From CAWIHA01 sp963835855 (lineage in GTDB: Bacteria; Acidobacteriota; Terriglobia; Bryobacterales; Bryobacteraceae), in the NCBI GenBank assembly GCA_963835855.1, contig CAWIHA010000007.1, positions 1-42,619 on the forward strand: 42,619 nt of DNA, given 5' to 3'. The notes beneath the pieces were generated by a model that ran no database searches, was not told the DNA's origin, and saw only the letters and a program-made list of their open reading frames with translations. Shown here in pieces: positions 14,815 through 23,762 of the stretch (positions are counted from its first letter, which is position 1; each line of letters opens with the position of its first letter). The position numbers and the translations under genes were made by a program.

Positions 14815-15729
14815 TCATCCACGAGCCATATTACGCAACAAGAAAAGAACGTTGGCCGGACGCTCGGCCAACCTGCGCATGAAGTACGGGTACCATGCTT
14901 CGCCGTAAGGGATATAGAGGCGCAGGCGATAGCCCTGTTCGACAAAGCGCCTCTCGAGGTCTCTGCGAATGCCATAGAGCATCTGGAATTCGAAGCGGTC
15001 CGGAATAATTTGGTGCTCCACGGCGAACCGCTTTGCCTCCTCGATGATGGTTTCATCGTGCGTGGCCAAAGCAGGATAGTTGCCGCGCTCAAGCAGGTGC
15101 TTCATCAGGCGGACGTAGTTTGCATTCACCTCGCGTTTCCTTTGGAATGCGACAGCCGGCGGTTCGTGGTACGCCCCTTTGCAGAGCCGGACGGGAACCC
15201 GCTGTCCGCACAGCCGCTCTACGGCCTCCTCGCTGCGGTGGAGATACGCCTGAACGGCGCCACGCACGTTGTGACATCTCTCCCACATTGCGGCGACGAT
15301 ATCCAAGGTGCGATCGACATATTCGCTCGATTCCATATCGATTTCGATCCACAGGCCCAGGCTCGCCGCTTCGCGCACCAGCCGGGATACGTTTTCGCGG
15401 CATGCTCGCTCGGACACATCCAGGCCGAGCTGTGTGAGCTTGATCGATACGCGGGACTCCGGGCTGAGCTCACCGAGGCGGCGAAGAGCTTCGATGTAAC
15501 CGTCGCGGCAGGCCACGGCCTCACCGAGCGATGTGACGCTCTCACCAAGCCGGTCCAGCATGGTCAGGACGCACTCGCACTGGAGATGCTGGCAGACGGC
15601 CAGGGCGTCCTCGAGCGTCAGTCCCGCGATGAAGCGCGACGTAAAGCGCTTCGCGTGCGGCGAAGTCTCGACAAAACGCCGCAGGCGCTTCCGGCGGGAA
15701 AGGAACAAGAGGACGCTCCGCAAGGCCAT
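14815..15729 (-). CDS. Proline dehydrogenase (monofunctional)
   Basis: A 304-aa FAD-dependent proline dehydrogenase that oxidises proline to pyrroline-5-carboxylate, feeding electrons to the quinone pool. Family signatures are visible in order: SIKLTQLG with Lys97, WIEIDMESSEYVD (126-138), AYLHRSEEAVERL, RLCKGAY (181-187, FAD binding), DRFEFQMLYGIR (244-255) and the substrate-binding WYPYFMRRLAERP (279-291) with the YxxRR pattern. The length is typical of single-domain enzymes rather than PutA fusions. The partner P5C dehydrogenase is not in the window. A TATGCT hexamer ends 9 nt before the ATG. Confidence 0.9.
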   Translation of the reverse strand: MALRSVLLFLSRRKRLRRFVETSPHAKRFTSRFIAGLTLEDALAVCQHLQCECVLTMLDRLGESVTSLGEAVACRDGYIEALRRLGELSPESRVSIKLTQLGLDVSERACRENVSRLVREAASLGLWIEIDMESSEYVDRTLDIVAAMWERCHNVRGAVQAYLHRSEEAVERLCGQRVPVRLCKGAYHEPPAVAFQRKREVNANYVRLMKHLLERGNYPALATHDETIIEEAKRFAVEHQIIPDRFEFQMLYGIRRDLERRFVEQGYRLRLYIPYGEAWYPYFMRRLAERPANVLFLLRNMARG

Positions 15730-15801
15730 GACAGTCCCAGCATAGTCCCGTAAAAGGTGAAGATGGCGCGAGGCGGCTTCAGCGCTCCTTCCGGCGCCAC
15801 A

Positions 15802-18800
15802 CTACTCCCTTGCGGCCGCCTCGGAGAGGCTTTCCAGCATATCCAAGAACTGCTGCGGGCGGATCGGTTTGGGGATGTAGCCGTCCATGCCGGCTGCCAG
15901 GCAGCGCTCCTCGTCACCCTTCATGGCATGGGCGGTCATCGCGATGATCGGTAGATGGCCGCCCACCGCCTTTTCGAGCTTACGGATTGCGGCGGTTGCC
16001 TCGAAGCCATCCATCTCCGGCATCTGCACGTCCATCAGGACCAGATCGAAGGCTTCATTTTCCAGGGCTGCGAGGGCCTCGCGCCCGTTCGCCGCCACAA
16101 CCACCGTGTGCCCGCGCTTTTCGAGCAGCCGGACAGCAAGCGCCTGGTTGACGGGGTTATCCTCAGCGAGCAAGATCCGCCGGCTGGCTGCGGCGCGCCG
16201 TTCGCGGATGGCGTGGCGAGTGATCAAGCCGGCAGAGCGGGAATCCTGGCACTCGCGATTGAGCGTGATCAGGATGACCTCCCGGAGCTCAGCCTGGCGG
16301 ACCGGCTTAGTCAGGTACGCAGCGACACCCAGTTCACGGCACCGGGCGCCATCTCCCAGCTGGCCAGCCGATGTGAGCAGGATGATACCAACCCCGGCCA
16401 GCTTGGGATTCTGCTGGACGCGCTCGGCGAGCAGGAAGCCATCCATATCGGGCATGTGGGCATCCGTGATCATCAACCGGAACGCCGGTCCGGAGTCCCC
16501 CGCCTGTTCGAGGGCCTCGAGAGCAGCTCGCGCACTGGCAACGGCAGTCACCCGCATGCCCCAGCTTTCGAGCGTGTCCTGAAGAATGCGGCAGTTAACA
16601 GCGTTGTCGTCCACGACCAGCACGGCGGAGCCATCGAGGCCTTCGGCCGCGAGCCTGGCCTCGGCATGGGTTTCCTTGCCGATGCCGAGGCGCGCAGTGA
16701 AGTGGAAGCAGCTTCCCTTGCCGGGATCGCTTTCAACCCAGATCTTGCCGCCCATCATACTTACGACTCGTGAAGAGACCGTCAGCCCGAGCCCCGTCCC
16801 GCCGTACTTACGGGTGGTGGAGGCGTCCGCCTGCGAGAATGCTTCGAAGATCTTCTGCTGCTTGCCGGGAGGAATTCCGATACCGGTATCCCGCACCGTA
16901 AAGTGCAGCAGCACTGTTTCGGCGTCCCGGCCTTCGACCTCGACCTTGACCGTTACCGAACCGTGCTCCGTGAATTTCACCGCATTGCTCACCAGATTGT
17001 TAACGATCTGCCGCAAGCGGGAAGGATCTGCATGGACGATTTGGGGAACTTCGGGTCGCACCTCGCAAACCAACTCGAGGCCTTTCTGGGTGGCGCGCAA
17101 GCCGAAGCTTCCGATGGCCTCAGCGAGTGCATCGCGCAATTCGAAATCTACCGCGTCGAAATCCAGCTTGCCGGCCTCAATCTTGGAAAAGTCCAGAACG
17201 TCGTTAAGGAGCGTCAGCAGCGAGTCGGCTGACGTCTTCACCATCTTGAGGCACTCGCGCTGCTCCGCCGTTAGCTCGGTCTCGAGCACCAGCTCCGTCA
17301 TCCCGCACACGCCGTTCATCGGCGTGCGGATTTCGTGGCTCATGTTCGCGAGGAATTCGCTTTTTGCACGGCTGCCGGCTTCGGCCGCTTCCTTGGCTTT
17401 CTGGAGCTCCACCTCGAACCGCTTGCGATCGGTGGTGTCGCGGAATCCCCAGACCCTCCCAACGCTCGTTCCATCGATGCGCTGCGGCTCCGAGTGGCGC
17501 TCGAATACGCGTCCGTCCTTCAGTTCAATGACATCGTCACTCTGGGCCTCGGGATTCTCGTAGAGTTGCCGCACCTGTTCCAGGTACTTCGAGGGCTCTT
17601 GCAACTGGGGGAGAATGTAGTCCAGCACTGCGCGTTCCTCACGCGTGGCAAGGACCGGCCCAGGCAGGTCCCACATGTCGGCGAACTTCCGATTGTAGGT
17701 GACGAGGTTTCCGTGCCGGTTCACGACCAGTATGCCGTCGGCGGTGGATTCGAGGGTAGTGCGGATGATCTCAGTTTGGCCTCGAACCCGGCGCCGCAGC
17801 ACGGACACCCAGACCAGGGCGGCAATGATCGCAATCGCCAGGATTTCCAGCATGGACAAGGCCCGACTGGCGGTCAGCCAGGGTGGGCGCCTGAGGATGA
17901 CGACGTCGGCCGGAGAGCGAAGCTGGATCTTAAGGGCGCGAGGTCTTCCCACTACATCTCCTTCGACGAAACAGATGCCAGTGAGCCGCAGCAGGCTGCC
18001 CTCGCGGAGCGACGCCAAGCTCGCCGCGGCAGCCTCGTGTTTCAAGACTGCCGCAAACGTTGCGTTGCCCTGCCGGAGTGTCATCACCTTCTCGTTGGGC
18101 AGCCCGGAGACAGCAGCTAGTATCCCCTCCGTGGTCACCAGCGAGTCCTGCCGGCCGTAAAGCGCCCGTTCTTCGATATGGGCGGGCATTGGAACCGAAC
18201 CGGCGCCGGTGATCCTGAAGACTGCGTCCCGAAGCGCCGGCCGGGAGTCGATAATTGCCGTAAACCCGATCACGTCAACGAGATCCCCAGGCCGAAGAGG
18301 AGTGGTTTGCTGGGTCTCGATGTATACGCTGCCGGAGCTATCGGACATAAAGAAAACCCGGCCAGGCAGGTAGGCTGTGACCACACCCTGTAAACGGATG
18401 CGGCGGTCTGACGTTCCTTCAAATGTGGACCTCCGCATCCTGAGGATGGGACGCACAGGCAGCGAAAACGGGTCCGCTGGGGCTGGGCTCACGATCTTCA
18501 GATAGCTCAGGTCGCTGAACAGGATGACGATCCCAGTAAGTTGGCTCGCCGCCTCATGGTCGATGAACTCGCCGCATACACCCTGGATTCGGACCGTGGC
18601 GCCTACCAGCCCCACAGGGACGGTGTCGAAAATTGGCGTCTCTGCCATCAGCCGGCCACCGCTGGGGATCGCAAGGGTCAGCCGCAGGCGTTTTTGGTCC
18701 GCGTACCTTCTGTCGAGAACGGATCTGACGGTGCCTTCGACCTCCACCCATTTGGCGTCCTCGGAAGTGGAAATCATCTGAGCATAGGAGGGGTGCCGAG

Positions 18801-19194
18801 GCTTGGGCATCGGCGCCCGGCCCAACACCCGCCAGCGAGGTTGCCCGACATCGGGGGCGAAGTCTTCCTCCTTCGTGACTCCTTCCAGATCAAGAAGCTG
18901 TCCCGCTTTGGGCCGTGGCATGTTGGGAGGCACATCCACCCAAATCCCGCCGGTGGAGTCCTGCACAAACAAGTCCTCGTCGTCAGAGAAGGTGACGACG
19001 GCCCGGAAGCGCACGGGATAGCCTTTCCGTGCTTCTCCCTCAGTTAACTTTCGCGCCCTCGCGATCTCGGTGATGGTGGGCAGGCGAGGCTTGCGAGCCG
19101 TGGTCTGCTGCCCTGTAGCTGTACCGGCGCATCCCAGCAGCAAGACCAGGCTGGCGGACACGTAACGACGGCGTGCACACTGCACACACCTCAT
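15802..19194 (-). CDS. Hybrid sensor histidine kinase with periplasmic OB-like repeats and two receiver domains
   Basis: A 1130-aa hybrid sensor. The start at 19194 is preferred because the longer frame (to 19380) would run through the divergent glycosyltransferase start. Residues 1-28 are a signal/anchor (YVSASLVLLLGCAG, lipobox-like Cys22). Residues ~60-430 are a periplasmic region of about four beta-rich repeats resembling OB folds. Then a transmembrane helix (~449-467), a PAS domain (~475-590), HisKA with His620 in NMSHEIRTP, HATPase_c (NNLVSNAVKF, DTGIGIP, GGTGLGL), receiver 1 (phospho-Asp911 in LMITDAHMPDMDG) and receiver 2 (Asp1055 in LVLMDVQMPEMDG). All phosphotransfer residues are present. 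No HPt domain follows, so output goes to a separate protein. The stimulus is unknown. Confidence 0.9.
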   Translation of the reverse strand: MRCVQCARRRYVSASLVLLLGCAGTATGQQTTARKPRLPTITEIARARKLTEGEARKGYPVRFRAVVTFSDDEDLFVQDSTGGIWVDVPPNMPRPKAGQLLDLEGVTKEEDFAPDVGQPRWRVLGRAPMPKPRHPSYAQMISTSEDAKWVEVEGTVRSVLDRRYADQKRLRLTLAIPSGGRLMAETPIFDTVPVGLVGATVRIQGVCGEFIDHEAASQLTGIVILFSDLSYLKIVSPAPADPFSLPVRPILRMRRSTFEGTSDRRIRLQGVVTAYLPGRVFFMSDSSGSVYIETQQTTPLRPGDLVDVIGFTAIIDSRPALRDAVFRITGAGSVPMPAHIEERALYGRQDSLVTTEGILAAVSGLPNEKVMTLRQGNATFAAVLKHEAAAASLASLREGSLLRLTGICFVEGDVVGRPRALKIQLRSPADVVILRRPPWLTASRALSMLEILAIAIIAALVWVSVLRRRVRGQTEIIRTTLESTADGILVVNRHGNLVTYNRKFADMWDLPGPVLATREERAVLDYILPQLQEPSKYLEQVRQLYENPEAQSDDVIELKDGRVFERHSEPQRIDGTSVGRVWGFRDTTDRKRFEVELQKAKEAAEAGSRAKSEFLANMSHEIRTPMNGVCGMTELVLETELTAEQRECLKMVKTSADSLLTLLNDVLDFSKIEAGKLDFDAVDFELRDALAEAIGSFGLRATQKGLELVCEVRPEVPQIVHADPSRLRQIVNNLVSNAVKFTEHGSVTVKVEVEGRDAETVLLHFTVRDTGIGIPPGKQQKIFEAFSQADASTTRKYGGTGLGLTVSSRVVSMMGGKIWVESDPGKGSCFHFTARLGIGKETHAEARLAAEGLDGSAVLVVDDNAVNCRILQDTLESWGMRVTAVASARAALEALEQAGDSGPAFRLMITDAHMPDMDGFLLAERVQQNPKLAGVGIILLTSAGQLGDGARCRELGVAAYLTKPVRQAELREVILITLNRECQDSRSAGLITRHAIRERRAAASRRILLAEDNPVNQALAVRLLEKRGHTVVVAANGREALAALENEAFDLVLMDVQMPEMDGFEATAAIRKLEKAVGGHLPIIAMTAHAMKGDEERCLAAGMDGYIPKPIRPQQFLDMLESLSEAAARE

Positions 19195-19264
19195 ATCGGT
19201 AGAAACGCCAGCGATTCGAGCGGCGATCTCATCCCGAAATGCGCTGTAAGCTGGAAACTGGCGC

Positions 19265-20401
19265 ATGGTGAAAATCGACTTCGTCTTCTTCGACGCGGGC
19301 GGCGGCCACCGCAGCGCGGCAAATGCCCTGCTGCTGGCTATCGAGCAGCAGGAGCGGCCCTGGGAGATCCGTCTCGTCAATCTTCAGGAACTACTCGACT
19401 CGCTCGATGTCTTCCGCAAGCTGACTGGCTGCCGCCTTCAAGACATATACAACCTGCTGCTGAAGAAGGGTTGGACGCTCGGCTCACCGCAGTTGAGGAC
19501 GGGGATGCACGCCGTCATCCGCCTGTACCATCGCCAACAGGTGCGTCTGCTCGAAGAGCATTGGCGGCGCAGCCGGCCGGACATGATCGTGTCGCTGGTG
19601 CCGAATTTCAATCGCGCGATCGCGGAAGGTGCGGCGAAAGCGCTGCCCGGCGTGCCGTTCGTCACGGTCCTGACGGACCCGGCCGACTACCCGCCGCATT
19701 TTTGGATCGAGCGCGAATCGCAGTATCTGATCTGCGGCTCCCAACGCGCGGTCGAGCAGGCCCAGGCGCTCGGGCACGCGGGCGATCACATTTTCCGCAC
19801 ATCCGGCATGATCCTCCACCCACGCTATTACGAGCCGGTTGCCGTGGACCGGCGCGAGGAACGCCGCCGCCTAGGTCTCGAGCCGGAACTGCCAACGGGC
19901 CTCGTTCTTTTCGGCGGCCAGGGCAGCGGTGTGATGCTTGAAATCACGGAACGGCTCGATCGCTCCGGGCTGGCGCTCCAACTCATCCTGATCTGCGGGC
20001 GGAACCGGAGGCTCTACGAGCAGCTCGCAAGGAGCAAGCTGCGCATTCCCATCTTCGTGGAGGGCTTCACCACCGAGGTGCCCTACTACATGCATCTCTC
20101 GGACTTCTTTATCGGCAAGCCCGGGCCGGGTTCGATCAGCGAGGCGCTGGCGATGAAGCTGCCCATGATCGTGGCGCGCAACGCCTGGACGCTGCCGCAG
20201 GAGCGGTACAACGCCGAGTGGGTCGCCGAGCAGCAGGTAGGGCTGGTGGTGCGCAATTTCCGCGGCATCGCCCGCGCTACGGCGGAGTTGCTCGAGCCTA
20301 CGAATTTCGCCCGCTTCCGCGCCCATGCCGCGGTGATGGAAAACCGGGCAGTATTTGAGATACCGGATATTCTCGCATCACTAATCTCTCGTGGAGCATG
20401 A
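19265..20401 (+). CDS. MGDG synthase/glycosyltransferase family 28-like protein
   Basis: A 378-aa GT-B glycosyltransferase. The N-terminus has DAGGGHRSAANALLLAI, the signature of monogalactosyldiacylglycerol synthase and processive diacylglycerol glucosyltransferases (UgtP-like). The C-terminal half has TGLVLFGGQGSGVML, FVEGFTTEVPYYMHLSDFFI and GKPGPGSISEALAMKLPMIV, the sugar-nucleotide-binding region of GT28 enzymes. A membrane-associated role in making glycolipids is therefore likely; donor and acceptor cannot be read from sequence. ATG 19265 has a TAAGCT hexamer ending 12 nt upstream. It is divergent from the histidine kinase (70 bp apart) and its stop overlaps the PriA frame by 11 bp, implying an operon with priA. 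Confidence 0.85.
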   Translation: MVKIDFVFFDAGGGHRSAANALLLAIEQQERPWEIRLVNLQELLDSLDVFRKLTGCRLQDIYNLLLKKGWTLGSPQLRTGMHAVIRLYHRQQVRLLEEHWRRSRPDMIVSLVPNFNRAIAEGAAKALPGVPFVTVLTDPADYPPHFWIERESQYLICGSQRAVEQAQALGHAGDHIFRTSGMILHPRYYEPVAVDRREERRRLGLEPELPTGLVLFGGQGSGVMLEITERLDRSGLALQLILICGRNRRLYEQLARSKLRIPIFVEGFTTEVPYYMHLSDFFIGKPGPGSISEALAMKLPMIVARNAWTLPQERYNAEWVAEQQVGLVVRNFRGIARATAELLEPTNFARFRAHAAVMENRAVFEIPDILASLISRGA

Positions 20402-22853
20402 ATGGCCGTTGAGCACGGAAGTCGCGGAAATGGCTGATGATGCGCCGGCTTACTGCGATGTGAGTCTGCCGGTGCCGCTCGACCGGCAGTTCACCTACTC
20501 GCTACCCGAAACACTGCGCCATCGGGTGAAGCCGGGCTGCCGCTTGCTCGTGCCCTTCGGCGTGCGCAAGCTGACCGGCATCGTTTTGGGCGTTCACGGC
20601 AACACCCCCGGCGCCGAGGTTCGGGATGCCCTGCGCCTGCTCGACAGCGAGCCAGCCTTGAACGAGGAAATGCTGGCGCTTGGCCGGTGGATCGCCAGTT
20701 ACTACTGCGCCCCGCTGGGCCAAGTCTTGCGGGCAATGCTGCCGCTCCCAGGTGGGCTGCGGCGCGGGAAGACCTATTCGCTCACAGACAAAGGGCGCGA
20801 CGCGCTGCGCCAACTCAGTCTTGCGGAATCCGCCGAAGACCCAGCCGTCGAGCTCATGCAGATGCTCGAATTCCGCGGTTTCTCGGCGCCATACTTGGCC
20901 AGGAAACTGCCGGATGCCGCGCGCCTGCTGCGGGGCTTGGAGAAGAGAGGCTTCGTTCAGGTGGAGGACGTGGAGGCGCAGCGCGACCCGTTCCGCGCGC
21001 CGTCGTCGAAGCTGCGCGTCGAGCCGGCTGGCCCGCCTCCCGAGCGCAAGCTGCGGAAGTCCGAGCGGGAGCTGGTGGCCTACCTGGAGCTACATCCGGG
21101 GTCGCACAATCTGAAGGAGCTGGAGGCCGCGGTCCGCAATGCCGGAAATGCGGCGCGGTCTTTGGCGCGCCAAGGTGCGGTTACCCTGCGCACCGAGCTT
21201 TCGCCGATCCAGGCCGGGCACGCGCGGCCGCCGCACGTCCTGAATCCGCGCCAGCAGGCGGCCTTCGACGAGATCCGAGCCGCGATCGAATCCAAACAAT
21301 TCCGAACGTTTTTGCTGCAAGGCGTGACGGGCTCGGGCAAGACCGAGGTTTACCTGAACGCGATCGACGCGACGCTCGCGGCCGGCCGCAGCGCGCTGCT
21401 GCTCGTACCGGAGATCGCGCTCACGCCCGCCGTCGCCGGCCAGTTCTCCAACCGGTTCGGCGATCAAGTGGCGATCCTGCACTCGGCTTTTGGGGAATCA
21501 GAGCGAGCCGAGCAATGGCGGAGGGTCCGCACGGGCGCGGCCGGCGTCGTCGTCGGCACGCGCTCGGGCATCTTCGCGCCGATTGCAAACCTCGGTCTGA
21601 TCGTGGTCGACGAGGAGCACGACCAGAGCTACAAGCAGGAGGAGACGCCAAGATACAACGGCCGCGACGTGGCCATCGTGCGCGCGCAGGCGGCGGGCGC
21701 CTGTGTCGTGCTTGGCTCGGCCACGCCCAGCCTCGAGAGCCGTTACAACGCCGCACGCGGAAAGTACAAATTGCTCCTGCTGCCGGAGCGCATTGAGCAG
21801 CGCTCTCTGCCCCAGGTCGAGCTGATCGATATGCGCGTCGAGTTTCTCGAAACGCGGCGCCAAGTTCCATTTTCGCGGCGGCTGATCGAGGCGATTACCG
21901 AGCGCCTGGAGAACGGCGAGCAGACCATGCTGCTGCTCAACCGCCGCGGCTTCTCCAATTTCGTCGCCTGCCGCTCGTGCGGCGAACGGATCCAGTGCGT
22001 GAACTGCGCCGTGACGCTGACCTACCACCGCCGCGACCAGCGCCTGCTCTGCCACTACTGCAATTACGCCGAACGCGTTCCGCGCCGCTGCCCCACCTGC
22101 CATAGCGCGCACATCCATTTTCTTGGCATTGGCTCCGAGCGCGTGGAGGAAGAGTTGCACCGCCATTTCCCGCAGGCCCGCATCGCGCGCATGGACCGCG
22201 ACACCGTGACCGGGAAGCGCCGGTACGAAACGATCCTGGCGGGCTTCCGCGACGGCAGCTTCGACATTCTGGTTGGCACGCAGATGATCGCCAAGGGGCA
22301 CGATATCCCGAATGTCACGCTGGTCGGCGTGGTCTCGGCCGACGTGGGTCTCGGAGTGCCCGATTTTCGCGCCGCTGAACGCACGTTCCAGCTTCTGACG
22401 CAGATGGCCGGACGCGCCGGGCGCGGCGAGACTCCGGGGCAGGTGCTGGTCCAAACGATGAACCCGGACCATTACGCCGTCCGGTTCGCCGCCGCACAGG
22501 ACTACGATCTCTTCTACGAGAAGGAGATTGAGTTCCGGCGCTTGATGCGTTACCCGCCGTTCAGCGCACTGGCAAGTATTCTGGTGCGGAGCCGTAGCCA
22601 GGAGGAGGCGCTGCGCATGAGCGCGGAAATCGGCTCGCTGCTTATGCCGCCACCCGAGCAACTCAAAGTGCTCGGACCGGCCGAAGCGCCTGTGCCACGG
22701 CTCAAGAGCGAGTACCGCTATCAACTGCTCATCAAGGCCGCTAGCCGCAGCGCGCTCAAGAAAACCCTCGACGAATTGCGCCGGTTTGCGCTCGAGAACA
22801 AGTGGCCGGCTACGTCGCTCGTGGTTGACGTCGATCCGCTCACTCTGATGTGA
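20391..22853 (+). CDS. priA: Primosomal protein N' (replication restart helicase PriA)
   Basis: An 820-aa helicase that reloads the replisome at collapsed forks. The N-terminal 3'-DNA-binding domain has CDVSLPVPLDRQFTYSLP and VPFGVRKLTGIVLG. The helicase core has Walker A GVTGSGKTEVYL, the DEEHD box and GSATPSLES, later QMIAKGHDIPNV and AGRAGRGETPGQVLVQT. The zinc-binding insert shows CRSCGERIQCVNC and CHYCNYAERVPRRCPTC, with all eight Cys present. The frame starts at GTG 20391, overlapping the upstream stop. ATG 20433 (MADDAPAYCDVS) is the other plausible start and would be closer to known family N-termini. Length and motifs indicate an intact enzyme. Confidence 0.95.
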   Translation: MEHEWPLSTEVAEMADDAPAYCDVSLPVPLDRQFTYSLPETLRHRVKPGCRLLVPFGVRKLTGIVLGVHGNTPGAEVRDALRLLDSEPALNEEMLALGRWIASYYCAPLGQVLRAMLPLPGGLRRGKTYSLTDKGRDALRQLSLAESAEDPAVELMQMLEFRGFSAPYLARKLPDAARLLRGLEKRGFVQVEDVEAQRDPFRAPSSKLRVEPAGPPPERKLRKSERELVAYLELHPGSHNLKELEAAVRNAGNAARSLARQGAVTLRTELSPIQAGHARPPHVLNPRQQAAFDEIRAAIESKQFRTFLLQGVTGSGKTEVYLNAIDATLAAGRSALLLVPEIALTPAVAGQFSNRFGDQVAILHSAFGESERAEQWRRVRTGAAGVVVGTRSGIFAPIANLGLIVVDEEHDQSYKQEETPRYNGRDVAIVRAQAAGACVVLGSATPSLESRYNAARGKYKLLLLPERIEQRSLPQVELIDMRVEFLETRRQVPFSRRLIEAITERLENGEQTMLLLNRRGFSNFVACRSCGERIQCVNCAVTLTYHRRDQRLLCHYCNYAERVPRRCPTCHSAHIHFLGIGSERVEEELHRHFPQARIARMDRDTVTGKRRYETILAGFRDGSFDILVGTQMIAKGHDIPNVTLVGVVSADVGLGVPDFRAAERTFQLLTQMAGRAGRGETPGQVLVQTMNPDHYAVRFAAAQDYDLFYEKEIEFRRLMRYPPFSALASILVRSRSQEEALRMSAEIGSLLMPPPEQLKVLGPAEAPVPRLKSEYRYQLLIKAASRSALKKTLDELRRFALENKWPATSLVVDVDPLTLM

Positions 22854-22860
22854 TGGCCGC

Positions 22861-23652
22861 ATGGCGGCGCGCTTCGAGGCGATGGAAGCGAACCTGCATG
22901 CGACGCTGGCGATCTTCTCGCGCGCCCAGGCGGCCGGCGAGGTGCGCGCTTACCCGGGTGTAGCGGTCTCCTGCTCCGCCCTCGATTTTTCGATGTTTAA
23001 CTCCGCCGCGCTCACCGCTCCGGTCGAAAGTGAAGCGGAACTCGACGTACGCATCAAGATCGCCGCGGCCTACTATGCGCTCAAACAGCTGCCATGGTCC
23101 TTCTGGGTTGGCAAAGGCTGGCTCGGAAAGCAGCCGCGCCGAAGGCTCGAGGACATTTTCTTACGGAACGGGCTGCATCTGGTGGTCCAACTGCCGGGCA
23201 TGGCAGCGGAGCGCCTGCTGCCGCCGGTGCGGCCGCTCCCGGCGCCAAACTGCCAGCGCGTCTCAGACGAGCGGACGCGCGCTGCGTTCACTCACATCAT
23301 GGCATCGACGTTCGGCATCCCATTCCGCATGTGCCACGAGATTTACGAATCCGAGAAGACCTGGTCCGGCGGCGATTTCACCGGCTACGTCGCTTACGCC
23401 GATGAGGAGCCGGTGGCGACAGCGGCCACGCTCATCGCGGCGGGAGTCGCCGGCGTCTATGCTCTGGCAACGCTTGCTGCCCACCGGCGGAAGGGCTACG
23501 GCGAAGCGGTGATGCGATACGCGCTCGAGACAGCCCGGCGTGAAGCCGGAATCGAAGCGACCGTGCTCGAATCGAGCGCACCGGGCTTGCGGCTGTACGA
23601 ACGAATGGGATACCGGGCGGTAACGCAGTACGCAGTGTTCGCATACAGCTAG
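22861..23652 (+). CDS. GNAT family N-acetyltransferase
   Basis: A 263-aa protein starting 7 nt after the priA stop codon. The C-terminal ~130 residues are a GNAT domain: the acetyl-CoA pyrophosphate loop is in ATLAAHRRKGYGEAVM, followed by ATVLESSAPGLRLYERMGYR, the usual end of the fold. The N-terminal ~130 residues (PGVAVSCSALDFSMFNSAAL, then LPWSFWVGKGWL) resemble the truncated first half of two-GNAT proteins. The substrate cannot be inferred. It is probably transcribed with priA and the glycosyltransferase, though no functional link is evident. Confidence 0.8.
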   Translation: MAARFEAMEANLHATLAIFSRAQAAGEVRAYPGVAVSCSALDFSMFNSAALTAPVESEAELDVRIKIAAAYYALKQLPWSFWVGKGWLGKQPRRRLEDIFLRNGLHLVVQLPGMAAERLLPPVRPLPAPNCQRVSDERTRAAFTHIMASTFGIPFRMCHEIYESEKTWSGGDFTGYVAYADEEPVATAATLIAAGVAGVYALATLAAHRRKGYGEAVMRYALETARREAGIEATVLESSAPGLRLYERMGYRAVTQYAVFAYS

Positions 23653-23762
23653 CGCGGACTGCGCCAGCATGCGCCCGCGGCGGCACTCTCCGCGCGGCAA
23701 TCCGCCTCCCAGCGAGTGGCGCAGCCGGTGGCGGCCAGGAGACAGCGATGCGTCCTGCGCGG

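Noticed and set aside
19195..19380. 62-codon N-terminal extension of the histidine kinase
   Set aside because: It would overlap the divergent glycosyltransferase start and adds no domain. The signal peptide begins at the internal Met.
21498..22862. 454-codon minus-strand frame
   Set aside because: It is antisense to the PriA helicase core, whose motifs are complete.
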